Assembly (NCBI RefSeq): GCF_016863495.1
Contig: NZ_BOOZ01000014.1
Span: forward strand, 186,001 to 250,000
Length of the DNA: 64,000 nt
Direction of reading: 5' to 3'
DNA from: Micromonospora andamanensis
Lineage (GTDB): Bacteria > Actinomycetota > Actinomycetes > Mycobacteriales > Micromonosporaceae
Numbering within the stretch: position 1 is the first letter of the stretch; each line of letters begins with the position of its first letter. The translations under genes were made by a program, and so were the position numbers. This document shows, in pieces, positions 25,749 through 33,976 of this stretch. The notes beneath the pieces were generated by a model. It did no database searches. It was not told where the DNA came from and was given only the letters and a program-made list of their open reading frames with translations.

Positions 25749-26470
25749 TCCGGCGACGCTTCCCGCCCCGCGCGGAGAATGCCGTCGAGGCCCCTCTCGA
25801 ACAGCACGTCGTCGTCCCACCGGGTGTCGTCGAGATGCCCCGAGGCGTCGAGGGTCGGGTAGGTGGTCGCGTTCACGGCAATATGGTCGCGGGCCGCGGC
25901 TCGCGCCCGAGGGTCGGCGGTCCGACGCCAGGTGGCTTCGGTGAGCGAGGCGCCGATGACGTAGTTGGCGAGCATTCGCGTGGCCACCGCGAGCGGGAGC
26001 CCGTGACAGCCCCCGCGCACCAACGCCGACTGGAGAAACTCGGTACGGGCCAGCACGTTGGGCCCGAGCATCGGCCGCCCGACCAGCCCTGGCGCCCACG
26101 GGTGCCGCAGCATGGTGCCGCGCCAGGCCCGGACGAGGACGCGGACGTCCTCCTGCCAGTCGTCGCTCACGTCCGGGACCGGCACGTCGCCGAAGATCTC
26201 GTCGACGGCCAGGTCCAGGACGTCCTCCTTGGTCTTCACATGCCAGTACAGCGCGGTCGCCGTCACGTCGAGTCGCTGGGCGAGGCTACGCATCGTCAGG
26301 CCCTCGGTGCCGTGCTCGTCCAGCAGGTCCACCGCCGCGCCCACGATCCGCTCACGGGTCAGCGGCGGCTTCCGTCGCGTCCGGGTCGGCTCCGCGCGCA
26401 GCCATACCGGCGACCGGGTGCGGCTGTCCCGTCGCCCTGCCGCCGGCACGCCTGGGTCCGCGGTGGTCAT
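25745..26470 (-). CDS. TetR-family regulator with TetR_C-type ligand domain
   Basis: This 241-aa protein has a basic N-terminal lead of about 35 residues, then the HTH LTRERIVGAAVDLLDEHGTEGLTMRSLAQRLDVTATALYWHVKTKEDVLDL (about 37-87). The C-terminal half resembles tetracycline-repressor-like domains (RGTMLRHPWAPGLVG, YVIGASLTEA). It is followed with overlap by the acetyltransferase. The AT-richer 95-bp gap upstream contains TTAACATTGGTAA, which may be part of its operator. Confidence 0.88.
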   Translation of the reverse strand: MTTADPGVPAAGRRDSRTRSPVWLRAEPTRTRRKPPLTRERIVGAAVDLLDEHGTEGLTMRSLAQRLDVTATALYWHVKTKEDVLDLAVDEIFGDVPVPDVSDDWQEDVRVLVRAWRGTMLRHPWAPGLVGRPMLGPNVLARTEFLQSALVRGGCHGLPLAVATRMLANYVIGASLTEATWRRTADPRARAAARDHIAVNATTYPTLDASGHLDDTRWDDDVLFERGLDGILRAGREASPE

Positions 26471-26565
26471 GGCCCCACTCTAATACGATGGACAGGCGAC
26501 TTAACATTGGTAAATTGATTGAACGTACGAATACCGGCAGTCGGGGTCGGTAGGGAGGTCGGGTC

Positions 26566-26796
26566 ATGCCGCTGCTGCGAATCCACCTCGACAGCGACCG
26601 GACCACCGCCCGCCGCGTTCTCCAACTGCACCAGGCGGGCAGGACCCATCACGAGTCACGCGAGGCGGCCCGGGCACAGGTGTGGCGCCAGGGACACACC
26701 CCGGCCGGTGACCCGGTCTTCATCGGCATCACGAACGGCCGCCGTAACGTGCAGTTGCTCTACGACGTCGAGGTCTACTCCGGCGCCGCCGGATGA
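26566..26796 (+). CDS. small hypothetical protein
   Basis: This 76-aa basic protein reads MPLLRIHLDSDRTTARRVLQ at its start and ends with an alternating hydrophobic strand, RRNVQLLYDVEVYSG. It has a good ribosome-binding site (AGGGAGG, 7-14 bases upstream of the ATG at 26566). I do not recognise the family. There is no membrane segment, cysteine motif or clear operon partner. It is transcribed away from the TetR gene and convergently with the VOC-family gene. Confidence 0.55.
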   Translation: MPLLRIHLDSDRTTARRVLQLHQAGRTHHESREAARAQVWRQGHTPAGDPVFIGITNGRRNVQLLYDVEVYSGAAG

Positions 26797-26812
26797 AGCC
26801 CTCCCGGGACGG

Positions 26813-27226
26813 TCACCGGGCGTGAAGCGTCGTCGGTGCCGCGTCCGCCGGGTACCAACGGAGTTCGACAGTGTTGCGGTCCGGGTCCTGGATGTAGAGC
26901 GAGATGCCCTCACCCCTGGCACCGGAGCGACGCACCGGCCCTTCGAGGACTGTGAACACCCCGGCCGCGATGACGTCCTGCCAGTCCAACGGCTCGACGA
27001 CCAGGCAGATGTGGTCGACGTTCGACTCTCCCCGGCGGCGCTGCACCAGGTCGATGATGGTGTCCGGGCTGATCCGGACGGAGGGGAAGCCGGCGCGCCC
27101 GGCCCGCCACTCGTCGGCGCGGATGGTTTCCAGGCCGAACATTGTCGAGTAGAAGGCGAGCGATCGCTCGACGTCCTCGACGTTGAGAACCAGGTGATCG
27201 AAGGCCCTGACCTGCACAATGCTCAC
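26813..27226 (-). CDS. VOC-family (glyoxalase/bleomycin-resistance fold) protein
   Basis: This 137-aa protein has one full pair of VOC beta-alpha-beta modules: FDHLVLNVEDVERSLAFYSTMFGLE at the start and DHICLVVE through GEGISLYIQDPDRNTVELRWYP at the end. The metal-ligand pattern is visible as H (FDH), H (VDH) and E (VEL). Members include dioxygenases, glyoxalases and drug-binding proteins; which one cannot be said. GTG 27226 overlaps the stop of the DUF1801-like gene (GTGA), which decides the start. Confidence 0.88.
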   Translation of the reverse strand: MSIVQVRAFDHLVLNVEDVERSLAFYSTMFGLETIRADEWRAGRAGFPSVRISPDTIIDLVQRRRGESNVDHICLVVEPLDWQDVIAAGVFTVLEGPVRRSGARGEGISLYIQDPDRNTVELRWYPADAAPTTLHAR

Positions 27227-27585
27227 TTCTCCTCCAGGGCACGCGCCTGACGCAGCCAGTCGACGACGAGCGGTTCGTCTATGTCCGTGAGGGCGGAAAG
27301 CCGCACCGAGGCCATCTGCCGGGCGCCCGGGATCAGCCGATCGGACCGGTCGCTGATCTCCTGGCCACGCCACAGCCCGAACGTGAGGTACGAGGGGTAC
27401 GCCTTGAGCAGGCAGATCGGCCGCCGTCCCGGAGCCTCGCCGAGGCCCCACACCGGATGTCCGTGCCACATCACTCCGGTGGCGTCCGCCAGCGCCCCGT
27501 CGATGGCCGGGCGCAGCGCCTCGGCCGTCTCCCTCAGCGAGCCGTCGAGCCCGGCCAGGTAGTCGTTGATGCTTGCCGCTTTCAT
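27223..27585 (-). CDS. DUF1801-type small protein
   Basis: This 120-aa protein has the YdhG/DUF1801 features: INDYLAGLDGSLRETAEALRPAIDGAL, GVMWHGHPVWGLGE, ICLLKAYPSYLTFGLWRG and a final DEPLVVDWLRQA. ATG 27585 has GAGGAG seven bases upstream. It forms a two-gene unit with the VOC protein and diverges from the LysR remnant. The function of the family is not established. Confidence 0.85.
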   Translation of the reverse strand: MKAASINDYLAGLDGSLRETAEALRPAIDGALADATGVMWHGHPVWGLGEAPGRRPICLLKAYPSYLTFGLWRGQEISDRSDRLIPGARQMASVRLSALTDIDEPLVVDWLRQARALEEK

Positions 27586-27708
27586 GATCTTTCTCCTCGA
27601 TCGTCCGGGCAACCGCTCGGCAGGTGGGGCGGACACTGCCCCGCCTGCGGTGACGCCCTTAACGATTCACTTGACGGCGACGCCGACCAAGCCATGATCG
27701 GACTACGA

Positions 27709-27729
27709 TCGTTGAACCGAGTTCAACGA
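27709..27729. promoter_or_regulatory. LysR-type operator palindrome
   Basis: TCGTTGAAC and GTTCAACGA are perfect 9-bp inverted arms around CGA. The site ends 12 bp before the LysR start and lies 124 bp upstream of the divergent DUF1801-like gene. It looks like a functional site whose regulator gene is now frameshifted. Confidence 0.65.
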
Positions 27730-27741
27730 AAGCGCGGCGGG

Positions 27742-28655
27742 ATGCTGGAGCGACACGAAATCGAGACCTTCCTGACGCTCGCCGACGAGCTGCACTTCGG
27801 CCGTACCGCCGAACGCCTGGGCGTGACCACCGGCCGGATCAGTCACGTCATCAGGAAATTGGAGCGGCGTGTCGGCGCGCCGCTGTTCGAGCGCACCAGT
27901 CGGGTCGTCCGCATCACAGCCATCGGCCGGCGGCTGGCAGACGACCTGACCCCGCTCGTGGAGCAGATGGACGCGGCCCTGCGCCGCGCGGTCGAGGCCG
28001 GCCGTGGCGTGAGCGGCCAACTCCGGGTGGCGTTCCTCGGTGAGTATCTCGCTCCGGTGCTGCTCAAGGCGGTCAGGCTGTTCACCGCCCGACACCCCGA
28101 CTGTGCGGTGGACGTACGTGAGGTGCAGCTCGCCACCTCGCGCGCCAGCCTGCTGGACGGGTCGATCGACGTGCTCGTCGCGTCGTACCCGTTCGACGGC
28201 ATGGCCTGCGGTCCCGCGCTCATGGTGGAACGGCGCGTGCTGGCCGTGGCCGCCACGCACCCGTTGGCCGGGGCGGAGTCGGTTTCGCTGGAGGCGCTCG
28301 CCGACCATCAGGTCATCCAGTACCCGCCGATCACGTCCGTGGCGTTCAGCGGGACCGCACACCCGAGCGGACGCCGACCGGCCGGCCGATCCCCAAGGGC
28401 CCGCACGGCAACACGTTCTCCGAGATGCTGTCCCTCGTCGCAATGGGCCGGGGGGTGCTGCCGGTGGGTGAGCAGACCGAGCACTACCATCCGCGCCCCG
28501 ACATCGCGTACGTGCCGATCCACGACGCGCCACCGATCGAGCGCGGACCGATCTGGCTGGAGGCCAACACCACCACGCGGGTGCAGGAGTTCGTCCGAGC
28601 CGCCACGGACGCCAACGCCCCACGCCCACACCGACCCCACCCCACCCCAACCTAA
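27742..28655 (+). pseudogene. LysR-family regulator, frameshifted
   Basis: The first 200 codons encode an intact LysR HTH (HEIETFLTLADELHFGRTAERLGVTTGRISHVIRKLERRVGAPLFERTSR) and the start of the effector domain up to VIQYPPITSVAFS. Near 28348-28353 the reading shifts by one missing base. The continuing sequence is in the next frame (TPTGRPIPKGPHGNTFSEMLSLVAMGRGVLPVGEQTEHYHPRPDIAYVPI) and stops at 28653-28655. Restoring one base gives a normal-length LysR protein of about 300 aa. A sequencing error cannot be excluded. The stop lies inside the next gene's first operator. Confidence 0.78.
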
Positions 28656-28686
28656 AGCTATTAGGTTTTCCCCTACAGGGTGTAGG
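28650..28686. promoter_or_regulatory. paired inverted repeats upstream of a TetR gene
   Basis: ACCTAA-AGCTA-TTAGGT (28650-28666) and CCTACA-GGG-TGTAGG (28672-28686) are two perfect inverted repeats sharing the CCTA...TAGG ends. They are 21-22 bp apart and sit directly before the TetR start at 28695. They are probable autoregulatory sites. Confidence 0.6.
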
Positions 28687-28694
28687 TTGGGGGT

Positions 28695-29273
28695 ATGGGA
28701 CGAGCCAACCTGACTCCGGCGGTCGTCGTCGCCGCAGCGGCCGAGCTGGCCGACCGGGAAGGATTCGACGCGATCACCCTGTCGGCGCTGGCCCGCCACT
28801 TCGGGGTGCAGACCGCGAGTCTCTACTCCCATGTCCGTGACCGCTCCGCGCTGCTCGACAGCGTGCACGAACTGGCCCTCGGCGAGCTGGCCGACCGGAC
28901 AGCAGTCGCCATCGGTGGCCGCGCCCAGCGCGACGCGCTCACCGCCCTCGCCGACGCGCACCGCGACTATGCCCGCCAGTTCCCTGGCCGGTGGGCCGCC
29001 CTGCAACGTCCGGCGGCGGCGTCGACGGTCCACTCGGACGCGGCTGGTCGGCTGGTCACGCTCACCCTGGCGATGCTCCGCGGCTACCAGTTGCCGGAAA
29101 CCGAACTCGTCCACGCCACCCGGCTGCTCGGCGCGACGATCAACGGCTTCCTGGCACTTGAGGTGAGCGGCAACTTCGGGCACCGCGAGCCCACCGCCGA
29201 CATCTCCTGGCAGCGAGCGCTGAGCGCGCTCGACATCGCGTTCCGCTCCTGGCCCACCGAAGGGAACCCCTGA
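28695..29273 (+). CDS. TetR-family regulator
   Basis: This 192-aa protein has the HTH LTPAVVVAAAAELADREGFDAITLSALARHFGVQTASLYSHVRDRSALLDSV (residues 6-57) and a TetR_C-like domain with RWAALQRPAAAS and LLGATINGFLALE. It is coupled (TGATG) to an SGNH hydrolase, which it probably regulates together with itself through the two repeats upstream. GGGGG directly before the ATG is too close to be an ideal ribosome site, so a short leader is possible. Confidence 0.9.
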   Translation: MGRANLTPAVVVAAAAELADREGFDAITLSALARHFGVQTASLYSHVRDRSALLDSVHELALGELADRTAVAIGGRAQRDALTALADAHRDYARQFPGRWAALQRPAAASTVHSDAAGRLVTLTLAMLRGYQLPETELVHATRLLGATINGFLALEVSGNFGHREPTADISWQRALSALDIAFRSWPTEGNP

Positions 29274-30409
29274 TGCCCGTCCCGTCCGAGCTTCTCCGTG
29301 GCGTCGCCGACGTCGAGGTCACCCCGCGCGGCATCCGGCCGCACCGGCTGCCGTTCTGGGTACGGGAGCAGTTCCCGGACGGCCAACTGCTCACGATGGA
29401 GAGCCAGCCGTCCGGCGTACAAATCGTGTGCCAGACGACGGCCAGCACTCTCGAACTGGTGACCCACCCGACCCGGATCACCTACCCGGGCGCCGAGCGA
29501 CCGCGTGGCCGTATCGACGTCTACGTCGACGGCGTGCTCGCCGTCCGCGACACCCTGGGCGGCGGCGACCGGATCGAGATCGACCTCACCAGCGGCAAGA
29601 CCCTCTTCCAACCCGGACCGGCCCACACGACCACCGTTTCCGGGCTGGCCGCCGGCCGTCACCGGATCGAGGTCTGGTTGCCGCACAACGAGACAATCGA
29701 CCTGGTCGACCTGCGAGCCGACGCCCCGCTCGAACCGGACGACGCCGTGCTGCCACTGTGGGTGCACCACGGCAGCTCCATCAGTCACGGCTCGAACGCC
29801 CTCGCCCCCAGCGAGACCTGGCCCGCGGTCGCCGCCCGCCGGGCGGGTGTCGAGCTGCGCAACCTCGGTCTGGGCGGCAGCGCGATCGTCGACCCGTTCC
29901 TGGCCCGCGTGATCCGCGACGCCCCAGCCGACCACATAAGCGTCAAGCTCGGCATCAATGTGGTGAACCTCGACGCGATGCGACTCCGCGCCTTCGTCCC
30001 CGCCGTCCACGGCTTCCTCGACACGATCCGCGACGGCCACCCGGATGTCCCCCTGCTGCTGATCTCGCCACTGTTCTGCGGCATCCACGAGGACACCCCC
30101 GGCCCGGGCGCGATCGACCCCGAGTCGATCGGCACCGACCAGGTGCGCTTCACCGCGACCGGCACACCCGGGGACGTCACGCTGGGACGCCTGACCCTCC
30201 AGGTCATCAGGCGCGAGTTGCGCTCGCTGGCCGACCGCCGCGCCGCCGACAAGAACCTGCACTACCTCGACGGCACCGCCCTGTACGGCCCGGCCGACAC
30301 CGCCGAGCTTCCGCTACCGGACGGCCTGCACCCGAGCGCCGAGGCCCACAAGCGGATCGGTACCCGTTTCGCCGAATACGCCTTCACCGGCACCGGCCCG
30401 TTCTCGTAG
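29273..30409 (+). CDS. SGNH/GDSL hydrolase (carbohydrate esterase-like)
   Basis: This 378-aa two-domain protein has an N-terminal beta-sandwich (about 20-155), as in CE2/CE3-like esterases, and a C-terminal SGNH domain. The catalytic Ser is in HHGSSISHGS (about S169), the oxyanion Gly in GLGGSAIVDPF, Asn in KLGINVVNLD and the Asp-His pair in DGLHPSAEAH. There is no signal peptide, so a cytoplasmic substrate is likely. It probably removes acyl groups from a sugar or glycoside. ATG 29273 overlaps the TetR stop. Confidence 0.88.
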   Translation: MPVPSELLRGVADVEVTPRGIRPHRLPFWVREQFPDGQLLTMESQPSGVQIVCQTTASTLELVTHPTRITYPGAERPRGRIDVYVDGVLAVRDTLGGGDRIEIDLTSGKTLFQPGPAHTTTVSGLAAGRHRIEVWLPHNETIDLVDLRADAPLEPDDAVLPLWVHHGSSISHGSNALAPSETWPAVAARRAGVELRNLGLGGSAIVDPFLARVIRDAPADHISVKLGINVVNLDAMRLRAFVPAVHGFLDTIRDGHPDVPLLLISPLFCGIHEDTPGPGAIDPESIGTDQVRFTATGTPGDVTLGRLTLQVIRRELRSLADRRAADKNLHYLDGTALYGPADTAELPLPDGLHPSAEAHKRIGTRFAEYAFTGTGPFS

Positions 30410-30540
30410 CCGTCGCCGGCCGAGGCATTCGTCAGACAGGCCGTCTCAGCTGCCGGCGGGTCTAGGCTGCCCAACCATGACGGATCTTGGCGGCACCATC
30501 GGTACCGCTGTCGGCCTCTTGTGAGCATCCGCCGCGCGGA

Positions 30541-31488
30541 CTACCTCGTGGTGGCCGCTCCGGAGGCGAACGGGTTCTGCCGGGACCGGACGACGGGGAA
30601 CGTCACTCCGGTGAGGTCTTCGGAGACGGTCCACAACCGCTGCTGGACGGCCACCTCGTACGACTCCGGGCTGGAGGTGACCAGCCGAGGATGGCCCATG
30701 GCCTCGTGGCGTCCGCCGGGACCGTAGTACTGGCCGCCGAGCACGGCGGGGTCGGTGGCGGCACGCAGGGTCGGCAGCGCACCCATCGCCGGTGTCTGGG
30801 TGATCAGCGGCGCGAGCCAGGTGAGCGGAAGCCGGAGGGCCGCCGGGGTGTTCCGGGCGAGTTCAGTGCTGGACACGCCGGGGTGCGCGGCCACCGCGAC
30901 TGTGCTGCCGTGCGGGGCGAGTCGGCGCTGCAACTCGTAGGTGAACATCAGGTTTGCCAGCTTGGACTGACCGTAGGCTGCGACCCGGCGGTACGACCGC
31001 TCCCAGTGCAGGTCGTCGAAGTGGATCGCGGCCCGGATGCGGTGACCGACACTGCTGACCGTGACCACCCGAGAGCCGGGCACCGGCAGCATCAGGTCCA
31101 GCAGCAGCCCGGTGAGCGCGAAGTGGCCGAGGTGGTTGGTGCCGAACTGCATCTCGAAGCCGTCCCGGGTGGTCTGCTGCGGGGTGTACATCACGCCGGC
31201 GTTGTTGATCAGCAGATCGAGCCGGCCGAACCGGGAGCGCAGCGCGGCCGCCGCGGTCCGGACGGAGTCGAGCGAGGTCAGGTCCAGCGCCTGCACGCTC
31301 ACGTCGCCGGACATCCGGGCCGCGGCCCGCTCGCCCTTCTCGACGTTGCGTACGGCGAGCACCACGGACGCCCCACGCTCGGCGAGCGCCCTGGCGGTTT
31401 CGTACCCCAGTCCGGTGTTGGCCCCGGTCACCACCGCCACCCGCCCGCGCTGGTCCGGGACGTTCGCCGTCGTCCACTTCTCGCCCAT
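30541..31488 (-). CDS. short-chain dehydrogenase/reductase
   Basis: This 315-aa classical SDR has the cofactor motif TGANTGLG at residues 21-28, NNAG in LLINNAGVMYTP, catalytic Ser in VTVSSVGH and YGQSK as the YxxxK pair. The pattern is close to the retinol dehydrogenase/oxidoreductase-like SDRs (WTTANVPDQ lead). It is divergent from a TetR gene across a gap with three operator copies, so it is inducible. The substrate is unknown. Confidence 0.92.
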   Translation of the reverse strand: MGEKWTTANVPDQRGRVAVVTGANTGLGYETARALAERGASVVLAVRNVEKGERAAARMSGDVSVQALDLTSLDSVRTAAAALRSRFGRLDLLINNAGVMYTPQQTTRDGFEMQFGTNHLGHFALTGLLLDLMLPVPGSRVVTVSSVGHRIRAAIHFDDLHWERSYRRVAAYGQSKLANLMFTYELQRRLAPHGSTVAVAAHPGVSSTELARNTPAALRLPLTWLAPLITQTPAMGALPTLRAATDPAVLGGQYYGPGGRHEAMGHPRLVTSSPESYEVAVQQRLWTVSEDLTGVTFPVVRSRQNPFASGAATTR

Positions 31489-31505
31489 ACCAGTCTCCCA
31501 TTAAA

Positions 31506-31573
31506 GTACCGAAGGTATCTTGTCTCCACAACGCTAAAGTACTTTCGGTACGTTGTCAACGTACCGACGGTAC
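31506..31573. promoter_or_regulatory. three-copy TetR operator array
   Basis: Three related 13-bp boxes are GTACCGAAGGTAT (31506-31518), GTACTTTCGGTAC (31539-31551) and the perfect GTACCGACGGTAC (31561-31573). Their starts are 33 and 22 bp apart, which puts all three on one face of the helix. They fill the 104-bp gap between the SDR and TetR genes. Confidence 0.78.
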
Positions 31574-31592
31574 CTAAGCTAGGCTGGCGATC

Positions 31593-32258
31593 GTGACTTT
31601 CCAGCGGGCGCGAACCGAGGAGCAGCGGGAGATCCGCCGACGGACGATCCTCGACGCGGCGTCGGCGATGCTCGACGAAATGCCGGTGGCCGCGGTCACC
31701 CTCAACGAACTCAGCCGCCGGGTGGGCCTGGCGAAGCCGAACGTGCTGCGCTACTTCGAGTCCCGCGAGGCGGTCCTGCTGGAACTGCTGGACCACTTCC
31801 TCCAGGAGTGGCTGGCCGAACTGGCCGCCGAGTTGGCCGACGGCATCGACGCGAAGCTACCCATGGCCGCGCGAGCGGCAGCGATGGCCGACATCGTCAG
31901 CCGCTCACTCGCCCGCCGGGTGGTCCTGTGCGACCTCTTCGGCGCACAGGGCAGCGTCCTGGAACACAACGTCTCCGTGGCGGTCGCCATACGCCACAAG
32001 CGGGCCTCCCTGGGCCACCTGGCCACCATGGCCCACCTGATCCAGCAGCACCTGCCGGAGCTGGGCGAGAATGCCGAACTGTTCAGCCTGCAAACAATGG
32101 TCATGGCCGGCGCGCTGTCGGCGTACGCCACTCCCCCACCCAGCCTGGAGGCGGCCTACCAGGCCGAACCTCCCCTGGCCCGCTTCCGCATGGAGCTGAA
32201 GGACTCCTTGCAGCTGGCCCTGACCGCGACCCTGCTGGGCGTACTACCCCGCGGCTGA
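31593..32258 (+). CDS. TetR-family regulator
   Basis: This 221-aa protein starts with GTG. Its HTH is QREIRRRTILDAASAMLDEMPVAAVTLNELSRRVGLAKPNVLRYFESREAVLLELL (residues 10-66), followed by a C-terminal domain with LARRVVLCDLFGAQGSVLEHNVS. It sits 20 bp after the last of three operator boxes and is expected to repress itself and the divergent SDR gene. Confidence 0.9.
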   Translation: MTFQRARTEEQREIRRRTILDAASAMLDEMPVAAVTLNELSRRVGLAKPNVLRYFESREAVLLELLDHFLQEWLAELAAELADGIDAKLPMAARAAAMADIVSRSLARRVVLCDLFGAQGSVLEHNVSVAVAIRHKRASLGHLATMAHLIQQHLPELGENAELFSLQTMVMAGALSAYATPPPSLEAAYQAEPPLARFRMELKDSLQLALTATLLGVLPRG

Positions 32259-32287
32259 CCCGAGACGGGATCGGACATCATCACCAC

Positions 32288-33007
32288 ATGGGCGACCTAC
32301 TGATCAATCTGCTGGCGAGTGTCATCGCCGGCACGGCCGTCTGGCTCACGGGGTTCCTGCTGCGGCGACACAAGCTGAACCGGGCCCGCGCCTTCTTCGG
32401 CCTCACCGCCGGAGCGAGCTGCCTGCTTGTGGCGGCCCGGCACGCCTCGTCGCCCCGCGAATCCAGCGTCCACCGCCGCGACGTCGCCGCGCTCGTGGAG
32501 TTGGCGACCATCGCCCGGGAATGCGGCGCCCGCGCGGACCGGGTCGGCGAGGACCAACCGACCGGGGAGATCGGCCGGCTCACCGAATTCTGCGTCGGCG
32601 GTCCGGGCGGCGCGAGCCCCCGCAGCGCAACGCACGTGCGCGCCATCCTCCGTGGCGTGACGTACGAGGTCTTCGACGAGGAGAAACGTCGGCTGTCGTT
32701 CACAGTCGGCGACACCGAGTACGTCTTCAGCCCGGAGACAAGCTACGTCCTGCTCGCCCGGTTCTGGGGGCCGGTCGGTGGACGGCCAGTGTTCTTCCTC
32801 GGCGGTCTGACCGCGGGCAGCAACCTCGCCGGCGCCCGCTACCTGGCCACACACCACGCCGCGCTGCACCGCAGGTTCGGCGCCGACCGGCCGTTCGCGC
32901 TGGTGCTGCGAATCATCGAGCCGGCCGCGTACGGCACCGACTTCACCGAGCTGGCCGCCGACGTGACGGACGTAGCGTTCCAGCCCGTTCCGCAGCCGGT
33001 GGAGTAG
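32288..33007 (+). CDS. membrane-anchored protein of unknown function
   Basis: This 239-aa protein has one N-terminal membrane helix (residues 4-23, LLINLLASVIAGTAVWLTGF), a basic stretch (LLRRHKLNR) and a cytoplasmic domain. That domain contains RLTEFCVGGPGGASPRSATHVRAIL, then DTEYVFSPETSYVLLARFWGPVGGRPVFFLGGLTAGSNLAGARYLATHH. The VGGP / RPVFFLGG..AGSN.AGARYL pattern suggests a Rossmann-like sensor fold, and I believe similar proteins occur in other actinomycetes. I cannot name a function. It overlaps the convergent gene at 32943 by 65 bp. Confidence 0.7.
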   Translation: MGDLLINLLASVIAGTAVWLTGFLLRRHKLNRARAFFGLTAGASCLLVAARHASSPRESSVHRRDVAALVELATIARECGARADRVGEDQPTGEIGRLTEFCVGGPGGASPRSATHVRAILRGVTYEVFDEEKRRLSFTVGDTEYVFSPETSYVLLARFWGPVGGRPVFFLGGLTAGSNLAGARYLATHHAALHRRFGADRPFALVLRIIEPAAYGTDFTELAADVTDVAFQPVPQPVE

Positions 33008-33296
33008 CCTGATCCGGGAGTTCGGCATCAAGACGCTCCGGCCAGTCACCCTCGGCGAGACCACCCGCGACGAGAACGTCCCGCCAGTCCTCGCGCAGCA
33101 GCTCCATCCCAGCGGCGAATCGACTCCACTGCCCGCGAGCCGCGAGCACCAGGGCGGCCTGTACGCGTTCCGCGTCTTGCCGACCGTACGCATCAGGCGG
33201 TAGCTCGGTGAGCCGCGCGATCACCTCGTCGGAGCTGCCGGGGGTCGGGAAATCCCTTCTGATCCTGTTGACCAGTCGCGTGGTAGGCGTAGGCAT
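32943..33296 (-). CDS. small conserved hypothetical protein
   Basis: This 117-aa protein has the core VNRIRRDFPTPGSSDEVIARLTEL, RVQAALVLAARGQWSRFAAGMELLREDWRDVLVAGGLAEGDWPERLD. I associate this acidic helical family with actinomycetes, without a known role. ATG 33296 begins the family-like lead. The C-terminal 20 codons overlap the convergent membrane-anchored gene and look poorly conserved. Confidence 0.65.
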   Translation of the reverse strand: MPTPTTRLVNRIRRDFPTPGSSDEVIARLTELPPDAYGRQDAERVQAALVLAARGQWSRFAAGMELLREDWRDVLVAGGLAEGDWPERLDAELPDQATPPAAERAGTLRPSRRRPAR

Positions 33297-33380
33297 GCTC
33301 TCGTCTCCCGAACCTCTACCGGCGGGCACTACGTTAGCTGAACTCCACGCGGCGGCGTGTCGACAGTAGGGAGGCCACGG

Positions 33381-33932
33381 GTGTTCGGGCGCAGGGGTTC
33401 GCGAATGAGCACGGCGGGAGTCATCGTCGTCTCGGCGGTACTCATCACCGCTGTCGTCGTTAGTGTGTTCCGCAGCAGCGAGATGCTGGCCGCGTTGCTC
33501 GATCTGTTGTGTACCGAGTCAACCTGCCCGGCGGTCGGCCTCGCCTTCAGCGGCTGGGCCATCGTGGGCGGGCCGTTCCTGCTCGCCGGCCTGATCATTC
33601 TGATCTCGACGCCGAGCGCCACAGCCCGGTACGCGATGCTGGCGTGTGCGGGCCTGGGTGTCGTCGGCTTCACGATGGTGTGGGCGGGATTCGACAAGCT
33701 CCACGGCAGCTACCCCGACTTCGTACCGCTCCACGTCGGAGCTGTCGCGGCGATCCTCGCACTGGTGGTGGGCGGCACGATCAGCGGCGACCCGGCGCAC
33801 CACAGTTGGGAACGGCCCCGCTACTCCTCGTCGGCCCGGCTGCCGACGGCAGCGATGCCGCTGCTCGCGGTGGGGGCCTGCGAACTGCTCGCCCTCGCCG
33901 CCGTCCTGCTCTGGGTCACCGCATTCCGCTAG
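33381..33932 (+). CDS. integral membrane protein of unknown function
   Basis: This 183-aa protein has four predicted membrane helices (about residues 11-32, 49-70, 76-98 and 155-180) and short loops, including a periplasmic CTESTCPAV cysteine pair. GTG 33381 follows AGGGAGG by six bases, so I prefer it to ATG 33405. It lies just before a methyltransferase gene. I recognise no family. Confidence 0.65.
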   Translation: MFGRRGSRMSTAGVIVVSAVLITAVVVSVFRSSEMLAALLDLLCTESTCPAVGLAFSGWAIVGGPFLLAGLIILISTPSATARYAMLACAGLGVVGFTMVWAGFDKLHGSYPDFVPLHVGAVAAILALVVGGTISGDPAHHSWERPRYSSSARLPTAAMPLLAVGACELLALAAVLLWVTAFR

Positions 33933-33976
33933 ATCTGACGCGCAGCACCGACGCCGCGACTCGTAACGTGAACGGT

